Below, piece after piece: positions 1 to 10,000 of a stretch of DNA of 14,851 nt. The position numbers and the translations under genes were made by a program. Positions within the stretch are counted from its first letter, which is position 1, and the number at the start of each line of letters is the position of its first letter. The notes under the pieces are model-generated. The model worked only from the letters and a program-made list of their open reading frames with translations, made no database searches and was not told the DNA's origin. The stretch is from Phoronis ovalis. Taxonomy: Eukaryota > Phoronida > Phoronidae. The DNA is taken from assembly GCA_028565635.1 (NCBI GenBank), contig JAOXYB010030244.1, positions 1 through 14,851 of the forward strand, written 5' to 3'.

Positions 1-645
1 CATGTAATAGTTTTGAAGATATTTGGTGGAAAGAGTGACAGACAGACGGACACTCGAGATTTAGTAGTATAGATGGTGGACCAAAACAGAGCTGCGTCCT
101 ACACAGAAGAAAAGGAGAAGAAGAAATGTTGCTATTAATTGAACTTCCTGTGATAGCATTTACATTAGGCCATTGAAAGAAATTTCTATATGTGTTATGG
201 ATAATTTATTTTCTCAATATTTTTGGTAGGTCTCAATTCCAGTGTAAGCCTCCATGTTTAAGTTTACCAAGCAAGTACGTCGAAGTGCAACCTGATGGGT
301 GAGATAAAAATAATTTGAATGTAGTTATCTGTCTGTCCACAGACTATTTATTGTCTACTAAGTAGTGACATAAAACACTGGCCATTTAAACAAACACATC
401 TGTCATTGAAACTTGTCGAAGTCTGTAGCAAGGTTAGGAAATTCAACAATATTTCCATATTTGTGTTTCTATGTGTCAAATGTTTGGAACTGCTTCATAA
501 TCAAGTAAATGTCTGATGATCACAAGTTGCTTATCTCGGAATATCAAATTCTACATGCGTGAGTATCAGGAAGGAACTCATTAAACTTATTTGAATTTTG
601 GCATGATATGTACTTTAAAAAAAAAGAATTTTCAGTTTTTAAAAA
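1..645. other. non-coding left flank with possible retroelement tail
   Basis: No coding region is recognisable here. Bases 30-82 hold a GACAGACAGACGGAC tract followed by a TTAGTAGTATAGAT end. That pattern resembles the 3' tails of some RTE-type or SINE-type retroelements in invertebrates, but I cannot confirm it without other copies. The remainder is AT-rich sequence that forms the 3' flank of the transposase reading frame starting at 646. No poly(A) signal or inverted repeat that clearly belongs to the transposase was identified. Confidence 0.35.
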
Positions 646-1614
646 TTAAATCTTGTTTTGATATTTTTCTTCCTTTTTCATAACATTTCGTATAAACCTT
701 CTGCACATTGCAGGACCTATGTCATCTAATGCCTCATTTATCAAAGCATCTAAATCATGAAATCCTACTTCTTCAATCTTCTTTGTTGTGTTAACATTGT
801 ATTTGCACACCTGCCATGCAGTTTCAATGGCATTTAAGTGTGTATGGTTGGGCGGTAGACAAATGATTTTATGTCCATACGTCTTTGCTATCTCTTCTAT
901 TTTTAATTCCCCTTGTTTACCGTTCTCTCGCACCTTATTTAAAATTTCTTTTTTTGTTAATTTTTTTTCAAGGCCAGATTTTATGTTATTAGATGCCACA
1001 AGCAGACCTGTATTCCACATGTGTTGTAATTGTTTTGTTGGTACAGTGGCCAGGTAACTTATCCTTTTATTTTTAGCTAAAACCTTGTGATAAGGTACGT
1101 TATCCATTATCATAGCACATGATCCATAATGCACAAATGCATTAGCACAAAGTTGCTTGAACAGCACTTGAAACTGCTGACTATTCATTTTTACCATAGA
1201 AAATGGATCGGTTTTGAAAATGCATCGAGAATCTGGAACCCATCCGTGATCTCCCATTGCATCAAAAATTACCCAGCGTCTTATTTTGTTTTTTGCAGCA
1301 TTGTATTGCTTATTTGTTTCTGAATGTGAAATTGGAACTATTGTTGAATTTTTTCTGGTAGCGTATTCGCAAATAAATGCTTCATCCAAATATATTCTGT
1401 AAAATCCTTGTCTGTCAACTTCAGACAGAGACTGAAGAAACTGCCTGAGGCAGATTTTATGTGCAGTTGTTGATGTATTTCGTATTGGTGCATACTGTGT
1501 TCTGCCATATACTGTTACAGGAAATATGATCGTAGTGATCGTAGATACAAATAATGTATGAAACAGCTTCAAATGAAATTGCTGGACATATTTCAACATT
1601 TTAAAAGGCAACAT
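646..1614 (-). CDS. DDE-superfamily transposase, Tc1/mariner/IS630-like, probably missing its N-terminus
   Basis: This 322-residue open frame contains a full RNase H-like DDE catalytic core of the Tc1/mariner/IS630 type found in many invertebrate genomes. The candidate catalytic residues are D77 in YLDEAF, D171 in MIMDNVPYH and E264 in HLNAIETAW. The second spacing is 92 residues, much longer than the classic DD34E/D of Tc1 and mariner, as is usual for the long-insert branch of this superfamily. The conserved MDNxPYH and LPPxHxxLNxIExAW blocks identify the family. Residues 1 to about 37 are hydrophobic (LFHTLFVSTITTIIFPV) and do not look like the helix-turn-helix DNA-binding region expected upstream. 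A splice-acceptor-like CCTGTAACAG ends at about 1512, so the first 35 residues may be read-through of an intron or of non-element sequence. No stop or frameshift interrupts the core, which suggests a fairly young or domesticated copy. No terminal inverted repeats were found around it. Confidence 0.8.
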   Translation of the reverse strand: MLPFKMLKYVQQFHLKLFHTLFVSTITTIIFPVTVYGRTQYAPIRNTSTTAHKICLRQFLQSLSEVDRQGFYRIYLDEAFICEYATRKNSTIVPISHSETNKQYNAAKNKIRRWVIFDAMGDHGWVPDSRCIFKTDPFSMVKMNSQQFQVLFKQLCANAFVHYGSCAMIMDNVPYHKVLAKNKRISYLATVPTKQLQHMWNTGLLVASNNIKSGLEKKLTKKEILNKVRENGKQGELKIEEIAKTYGHKIICLPPNHTHLNAIETAWQVCKYNVNTTKKIEEVGFHDLDALINEALDDIGPAMCRRFIRNVMKKEEKYQNKI

Positions 1615-2906
1615 CTGGTTCCATAAGATCTGTCTGTGACATCATTTGTATGCAAGTGTGATGTCATGGCCATCATCAAAATTCATACTTAGTTTTAATC
1701 CAAAAAATGAAACTAGTAAACCATGTTTTTTCCACATGTCTTGTTTCCTTAATATGTATTCCAAGCAAATTAATTATAAATAAATAGTACATATTTCTCA
1801 GCCATGTCCTGTCATCTCTTAATGATGAACATTTTTGATCAAAATGAAATTAAACCAGAATAATTTCAAAATGTGTCCCCTCATAAAAAATTAATGGTAG
1901 CATGTCATCTAAACTTATAATCCTTTGATTAGTGAACAAAATAAACTTGGTTAAATATTTATTGTACTTATTTCAACATATTTTAATCTGTAATAGCCAA
2001 CCCGACTCGATTTTGTTGACCATTCCAGTTTATAGATATAATTATTATGTTTCCCTCATATAATCAATTTCAGATTGATAAACAAATACTGCTGACAAAT
2101 ATAATAATTGTCACTGACTGAATTTTTAAATGTTCAACCTTGCAAAACATTGCCTTCTGAACTGAATAATTTACACACAGTAATTATATAGTTGATCAAA
2201 ATAATGAATGCTTTTAATGTTAAAAAACAACATGTTAAATGAAATTCATATACTATCTAATTAACTTTTGTAAAAAAAAGTTTAACCAACTAGAAGTTGA
2301 CTCTTTTCCCAGTGTCCCGAGTTTAAAAAAAATTAAAAACCAAGAGAATGTGTCGTCAAATAATAAAAAAACGATTGTATGCAGCCAATTAAAAGTTTTT
2401 ATCTGACTGTTCTAAGTAGCTGAATCTATCTTTTCCTAATGGACTATCCTGAATAATATATTGAAATATATTTAACAAGATTGTGAGTATAATGTTAATA
2501 CTTTACCGAGCCCCATCCACTCTATAGTGTTAACAATGCAATTTCACTACCACCAGGACCAAAACCCTAGGTAAAAAGGAGCCTAATTTTTAAGGTTACT
2601 GCGTAGCAATACGTTAGCATCATTTCATCACCATCTCAGCATCTAATAGATGTTACTTGAAGAATGATATCTACTAACAGCTGGAAAAATGTATACTAAG
2701 TAATAGTTTGTGTTTTTTTCATTATTTTATTAAACTTGATTTCAGTTGCTGACATTCCTGGGCCGATTCCAGATGTCCATGGTTTAGGATTTATTTTTGC
2801 GCTGTATTGCACATTGTACATTTCGATTTATCAATCAAAAAGCCATGGACTCATTTGTTTGATTTATGACCATACTATGTTGGAACAATATCAAACAAGA
2901 TTATCA
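1615..2906. other. intergenic AT-rich sequence, nothing recognised
   Basis: Between the transposase frame and the 25-bp tandem repeat I find no open frame with recognisable homology, no RNA gene and no clear inverted-repeat element. Short open frames here look like chance in AT-rich DNA. The upstream DNA-binding part of the transposase, if it were spliced, would have to lie in this stretch, but I could not see it. Confidence 0.5.
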
Positions 2907-3036
2907 AAAAGACCTCATGCAATTATAAGGGAAAAGACCTCATGCAATTATAAGGGAAAAGACCTCATGCAATTATAAGGGAAAAGACCTCGTGCAATTA
3001 TAAGGGAAAAGACCTCGTGCAATTATAAGGGAAAAG
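2907..3036 (+). repeat. 25-bp minisatellite, 5.2 tandem copies
   Basis: Five head-to-tail units of 25 bp start at 2907, 2932, 2957, 2982 and 3007, followed by a 5-bp partial copy ending at 3036. The unit begins AAAAGACCTC and ends AATTATAAGGG. Units 1-3 read CATGCA and units 4-5 read CGTGCA at the same place, and the units are otherwise identical. The array lies just beyond the likely 3' end of the IRF gene. The period is not a multiple of three, so it does not encode a protein repeat. Confidence 0.97.
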
Positions 3037-3149
3037 TTGGATCTTCCTTTGACGAGTAAGAACTTGTGACAGGAAAAAGTAGATGTCTGTTTTTACAGTA
3101 TCTGGAAGAAACTTTTAAATACAGATAAACTAATTCTTTGTGAATTTTA

Positions 3150-3958
3150 AACTACATTAATTTTATTGTTGTGTAAATTGGCTTTACAAGCTCCAGTAAT
3201 TCATTAAAATGCATAAAAACTACACATTTATATAATAAGCTAAACAAATCGAAATATACAAGCAACAAAATTAAAATTTAATATAATCATTTACTCAAGC
3301 TTTTTTTAAGACTTGTTAAAGACTTTCAGTGTATTAAACATAACAATTTGTACAATATAATCTATAAAATATGACACCCCTTACACAAACACTTAAAAAC
3401 GAATTCTCATTGTGAATCATTATAATACCTGTACAAAAAATTTTTTTCATGTATATGTTATAATACATATTGATTACTGCACAATGGCAGCATTTAAATG
3501 CTTTAACTGCTTAAAACTGAATTGACATCCACAAATTACATGTTGATGTACAGAACTGTTCTGTATTCGAAAAGTAAACACACTTGCAAATCTTTGCCTT
3601 CTTTCAAAATACAATTGAAACTGAAAACCTTCACAAGGTTACACATTTTGGCATGACTACTTAATTTATGATGTGCACTCTGAACAGTTTGCCGTTTTAT
3701 GATATTTGGCTGTCTAAGACTGTATTAATAGTTTGGCACAGTTTTCTAGATGATGCAGACAAAACACGAAGAACAAACTGTCCACCTTCCCTCTTTAAAA
3801 AGAAGCTCTAAAACTCAAAACGCTCCCCTATTAATACATTATAATTGTACAAAAATATATACTATTAACTTCAAATGACAGTAGTAGAACTCCGTATGGG
3901 GGTCAACATATTTTACTTAAGTTTTTATAAAAAGGCAAGATTGATCTTGCAGGAAAAT
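3150..3958 (-). other. IRF: predicted 3' UTR of the IRF gene
   Basis: This AT-rich stretch lies between the IRF stop codon and the candidate poly(A) signal and has no coding potential on either strand that I recognise. Several ATTTA pentamers on the minus strand (for example near 3174 and 3496) could act as AU-rich instability elements, but such pentamers are expected by chance at this base composition. The downstream boundary is approximate. Confidence 0.4.
3162..3167 (-). terminator. candidate poly(A) signal of the IRF gene
   Basis: AATAAA on the minus strand is the only canonical hexamer I find in the roughly 800 bases after the IRF stop codon. It would give a 3' UTR of about 0.8 kb ending near 3140-3150. 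This is a prediction by motif and position only. Variant signals such as ATTAAA at 3277-3282 could be used instead. Confidence 0.4.
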
Positions 3959-4084
3959 TTAACAAGTCCCTGTGATTTCTTGTTTAAGTAACTGTTGTGA
4001 CATTAAGTGTTTCAAGCTTTCCGCCATTTTATCCTGTTCAGTAACTTCCGACATTTGGATACTATCATTTTCATTACCTTGAAC
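3959..4084 (-). CDS. IRF: IRF coding exon 10: C-terminal tail and stop
   Basis: Encodes residues 547-587 and a TAA stop. The tail contains a probable amphipathic helix (DKMAESLKHLMSQQLLKQEI). The acceptor is a strong pyrimidine tract, TTTTTTTGATTTGCAG. The short tail after the IAD suits IRF4/8-type proteins. I see no clear serine cluster like the activation site of vertebrate IRF3/5/7. Confidence 0.85.
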   Translation of the reverse strand, partial: VQGNENDSIQMSEVTEQDKMAESLKHLMSQQLLKQEITGTC

Positions 4085-7000
4085 CTGCAAATCAAAAAAA
4101 TAAAATGCTGCCAATGATGTTAGAGCATTAAATACATAATTTAGTCAGTAGCTAATTTTTAATTTGATATTCAAATAACTTTCTGATTAAAAGTAACACT
4201 GATTTAAAAAGACGACTGTAACAGTTACAAAGTCAATATGTTTTGATGTCCACAAAATGGTGACACACCCAATAAACGATGAGTCTATGACCCAAATTTT
4301 ATTTTGAATAAGGCTCTTTTCTAAAGCATACTATTGCTTTTGGTGTATGATTACAATGGATATGAAATTAAAATCAGCTTTTTAATTAACTTTAACTTTT
4401 TTTCATTTGTCTATAGGTTTTTGTAAATTCAGGTATTATAGGAAATAATAAGATTAACACTTTTTCTAAAGCTAGATTAAAATATTTTGTTAGTTCACAG
4501 ACATATTTTAGCTTAGAAGCATTTAAGGTATGTGGCATTAAAATCATTACAAGCATAGAAATAAATATATGCCACTTGTATTTATACCCTAACTATATTT
4601 ATACTGTAAACTCTCCACCGATATTATAGTCGGGGAAACCTGAGCATCCGATAAATGTTACCTTACTTTATGAATCATGTGAGCGTGATGAGGTACCAAC
4701 AAGAGCCATTCACACCAAACTTCACGTTTTTATAGTTTTATAGATTGTTATTTGAAAACTTTTGACTAGTCGAGTTTCTTGTGATGAGAACAGTATATCA
4801 TTAACTCTTACATACAGAATCTTATAATCACTGCCTTGGCCTGTTGTTCACAGGATGGTATGAATTCCCTTAGTGGGTGTCTCATCATGCTCCGATGATT
4901 CAAGAAGTAGGTAAACATTTATCGGACATTTATGTTTCCTCGACTATAATATGAACTGATGTTACTATCCCTTGCTGACACAGTTGCCGTATATGGTTAT
5001 TTAAGGGGTGGTAAACAATCTGAATAAATGCATCCATTTGTATTCTGTCCTTTCTCATTTAATGTCTGGGTTTAGCCATAATCAATTATCGTTATAATCC
5101 TTCAATTTAACGAGAATGAATACATACATAATTAAATTTTGAACAGTCATTTTTGCATTACATATTGCTATATGTACTTGTGATTGACCTATTTTATTAT
5201 CTGCCAGCATTTACTTCCTAGTCCACTGTTCAGTTACTTTTATATCTAGCTATTTAATGTAAGTTGAAATCTGAATGAGCAGTGAGTTTTATATATTAAA
5301 TAACAGGAGCATTGTCCTTCAGTTTTTCAAGATAATAAACAAAAATAGCAGCGGTTAAGCTAAGATGTTAGATTATAAGGTAGGCCGGAAACACTAAAAG
5401 ATGGATTTATTCAGAATGAGCTAGAACTGTAATAAATTAATTAATTTTACTCCAGAACACTAGTTATAAATTGCTGTAGTTGCAACTAATTAGGTAGATA
5501 TAAAAAGTTCATCAGAATAGAAAATAAAATATGCCTCACCTGATGCATCAAATACAGAGCTTTGGAATTCACCACAACAGAAGAAATCATCAGATTCTTA
5601 AATGGTGATGTCAAAGACCATGTCTGACCAAAACCAAAATACATTCTGACGCTTGGCTTTGTACCTTTGCCAGTAGCATAAAGATTGTAAGCTGGTAAGA
5701 ATATTCTTTCGTACTCGAATACTTTAACTTTTTTATTACGTTCAAGTTTCATTGGTTCTTTATCACCATGTGGTGAAGCAACAAAAACCACGCATCTAAA
5801 AGTGACATTTACAAAGTACATGATTACATGATATCTACTCAATACAATAATCATTGAACAAGAGATACACACGCCCGGGGCAGTCAATATGAAAGTGGGT
5901 ACGCATGTTCCAACAAAATTTCGCGTGAAAGGGTATATGTTTTTCGGGCCGCCGGTCTGCTTTTTGGCTAAAATCACGAAAAGGGGTGATTTTTTGGAGG
6001 TGTGGCACTTCCTTACGGGTGTTTTTCCCCAAAAGTCACTTCCTTAGGGGTGTATTTTTTCAAAAAAAATCACTTCCTTAGGGTGTATTTTTTGCAAAAT
6101 TTCACTTCGTTAGGGGCTTTTTTGAAAAGCCATGTTGGAACATACATGTAGGTACCCTCTTTCATATTGACTACGCCCCTCGGGTATACACACAACATCT
6201 ACTGCTACTTAACTACGTCATTAGCTGAGTATACATAATAATTATTATAATTATGCTTAATGTGCTAGTTGTAAATAACTATATATCAATAATTATTCCA
6301 GTAAAAAGTTCAAAGTTCAATTTTATTTTCACCAAGATAGCTTTAATTTCTGGTCTTATCATCATCGGTTCAGTTATTTTCTGCTATACAAAAGTAACAT
6401 TCAGTCAGTTGTGGACTATATTTACCTAATTGGATTAATATTGTTTTTACTTGTCATAAATTACCTGCATAAACGGGTGGCATAAATATCTCCGTTCACA
6501 GCACATTCTAAAACAAGGCCTCTGTCCAAGCTGGTAAGGAGCTGGTTAGTATAGTAGTGTTGTTTATGAGACTTTACATGCTCATTACACGGTGGTAAAT
6601 GGATCTGCTCAACATTGTTTGGCCCATATAGCTGTTTGATATAAAAGTAAACAACAAATGATGTATTATTCTCCAATGCATGTGTTACATGTATTTGATT
6701 TCTTTTGATATTAAAAATATATCCTTGGCAAATAATAACAATGATAATATTGTCTAAAACTCTTGAAGCTGCCAATACCACAGAGAACACAAATCTTTCT
6801 TTTTCTAGTTAATTCTAACAAAAACTTACAGCTGCGGAAGTTTCAGGGCAAACCAGATTCAAAGGACCGGGTCCAATGGAATTATAGTACAAACGACAGC
6901 CATGTTGATTCTTTATCTCATATTCTTGAACTTCAGCAGATCGATAGTTTAATTTCACAACCATTTCTTGCTCTGTAACAAATAATAGTAAACCGCCATT

Positions 7001-10000
7001 ATTTATTTTGCTCGAATGTATTTGTGCTACTCATATTATATAGCCACTTTGGACAAGAAACTTCTTCTACCAAAAAAGTTTTAAAAAACGAGGTATAAAT
7101 GATGAATGCACAATGTTACCCTACATCTAGTGCAACATAAAAATTCCAAAGAATCTATTTACACCACTGACACTTGTTTTCATAAAGCCTTTATCCCAGT
7201 CCTGATGTTCAACATCCTGTGCATTTATTTCAACAAATATCTATGATACGTATGAAAAACTAAAATACATAATGTCCATACTTAAATAAATAATACACAG
7301 AAATAATATAGAAAACATATAAAAACACTACAATGTGAATGCCTATAAAGTACACATCAGACAGCATTGTTTAACTGCTACGCAAATTCAAACTATCATC
7401 ATATTTCTTGAAACAAGTTATCAAAGTACTTTACCATTCGGTTGAATTTTAGTTTTTTCTAGGAATGTGTCAAAGGAGAACACTGTAGCAACGGGAGAGA
7501 GACAATCAGCAGGAGCTCCTGTCCTAGCATCAGTTGGATAGCACAGCTGATCCACCATGATTTGGTCTGAAATAAAAGAGTAAGTTGTGCAGACTGGCAG
7601 CTGTTCTCCTAGTTAATAATATGAAAATGACATCACAATTCATAGACAAAGTGCAATTTAGGACACGATAATGAAGTCCCACATAGATGCAAATGATATA
7701 CAATGCACACATAATCATGGTTTTCTTTCACCAGTTTTCAGAGATTGTAAATGTTTCAATGGCAAGCCAAAATTTCTGAGTGGAACTTCTGCATGGCTAT
7801 ATATATTAACGGAGGAGGGAGTTGACTGGGGGAATACTATTAATGAGAATATACTCCAGTCAGAATAAACTGTCCTGATATCCACCGTGTACTTACCATT
7901 GTTATTTGTCATAATACATCCATTGTCCAGATCAACCACCATGCTAGAATCATCACTTTCCATCATCTGTGCCTGGGAGTTATTTATTCCTCCTTGTGTC
8001 ACAGAAACTGCCTGCATATGTCCAATCATTCCATATGATTCATCAGGGTACACCACAGAAGCCGGTAATTGCTCTTGATTTTGAAAGATTTTGAGTTCCC
8101 CCGATTCAATACCTTTCAAATCTGATGGTATGTTTTCTGTCACTGACATTAAATTGCCAGAATTGTTACTGTTGAATGTCTGATGAGCATCTAATAACAT
8201 GCAAAAATAAATACTTTTACATAATTTTATTTGATTACAATTTATACATACACTCAACATAACCAAGAGGGATATACTAGTTAAACTACAATAATTTAAA
8301 GCTGTTACATTTATTCACAGCTATATAGTTTAGTACTAAATATTCTTATGTAAGAAATACCTGTCAAGTGAAGGATATCATGTTTTTAATGCCTATGATA
8401 ACTTAAAGTTATAAGTAAAATTAAACTGTTGCTTATTGATTAATAGAATCATTGCCTATATTGGCAAATAAGCAATTAAAGGATGGCAACAAGGTATTTA
8501 TAGTTACTGTATCAACTCGGGAAAAATACGCTATCCACTAAAACATGGTAATATATGGCACAATGTATCTCGCAACAAGTTGCGCAAATGATAAAATTAT
8601 TGCACACTCACCCACTGTCCATCTGACAGATCTTGGAACCTGGGGTTCATAGTCTATTTCATCTGAGTCAGAGTGATTGTTGCTGTTAATTCTGTCTTGA
8701 TACTTCTTCTCTAAAATTTAAATGACAAGCAACTTTTTAGGGACAGATACAACACAGACCCTGCATGCTTACAAAAAAGAACTATATTATACATCCCTGA
8801 ATGAAATAACAATTTGTGTCTTAATTTTTGCATAAATTACACTTAGCGGAACATTAAAATTAGCATACCATTCCCATACCCCCAAACGTATCAAGATACT
8901 GAACCAATGCACATCTGTCTGCTGAGCAGGAAATTAACTCGTCTTTTATATACTGAGACTAGGTTTCAGTAAATGAAAAGGTAATTCAGGCACGGTAGAT
9001 AATTCCTTAACATGCTTTCAAAGCCAAAATATAAAAGGAATAATATTTGAAATGATTTCAATTAATATAGACAGAATAGGTACAAAGCTTCATACCACAC
9101 TATGTGTCACATAAATATTACCTCTCTTTGGCAATAGTTTGTAAACCTTATAAGGATTAGTTGGATCATTCAAGTTACTCTGCTGTTTCTGTTCTTGTAT
9201 GTCGGGAGCCTTGTTGAATGCGCACCGCAGACGTGTCTTCCATGTGGCATACTCTGGTTCATCGATACCATCTCGGAAGCGACCTGTATGAACTGCCCAC
9301 TCCTATTAATTTGAATTTTAGATTAAATAATTTTAATCAAACACCATATAAAATTCATTATCATGTATGTTTTTTAATATTCAAAATACTGAAAAGCACA
9401 CCCAAAATATATCTTTCCAAAAGAATTCATGACTGAATTTCAAAAACTATTCCGAAAATATACCACAGGCGTGTAAAAAGGTGTCACAAAATATGCCTTC
9501 TCTATACCCTCACCAAACACAATCACAGAAATTACGGTGCTTGAAGTCAATTTCAAAAAGTTGAAACAATTATTATGTTAATGTACTATATTTAGACAAC
9601 AAGGTTAGCCAGTGAGCCTGATGATGCAGACATACCAATACAAAAATGTATAAAATGCTAGATATTTAATCAAAAAGATTTACATTAAAAAATTGTTTGC
9701 AAATGTTTAGCAGAACTTCCTTGTACTAATAAAATACTTCCTGTTTCATGAATCCAAGAGCAAACATAGATTACTATATATTATTTATCTTATTAAGAGA
9801 TTGCCTTTGGTTCATTTTAAAAAGTTAATATAATCATATTTGCTTCCTGATTAAATTTTTTAAGGTATAGCAACACTTCCTTCTTGTATTCGGAAGTAGT
9901 AAAATGTTATTTTTAGATAACTTAAAAAACATTTGACATACAGTATGGTGCAAATTAAATAGGACAAATTTAAATTATGATGACTATGTTAAAGTGCTAA

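Noticed and set aside
37-1645. ACAGACAG at about 40 and CTGTCTGT at about 1632 as inverted repeats of the transposase element
   Set aside because: The match is only a short low-complexity tract common in such genomes, CTGTCTGT also occurs near 330 in the other arrangement, and no target duplication was found.
2736-2978. 80-codon plus-strand open frame
   Set aside because: It runs into the 25-bp tandem repeat, has no recognisable homology, and the repeat period is not a multiple of three.
5835-6032. Minus-strand open frame across the intron 8 element
   Set aside because: It consists of the element's inverted repeat and array read as protein, with no homology.
6796-6805. TTTCTTTTTC as an IRF binding core
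   Set aside because: It sits in a pyrimidine-rich part of intron 7 and is most likely compositional.
7824-7861. Imperfect GACTGG...CCAGTC inverted repeat in intron 5
   Set aside because: The arms are short and interrupted, with no flanking duplication and no second copy seen.
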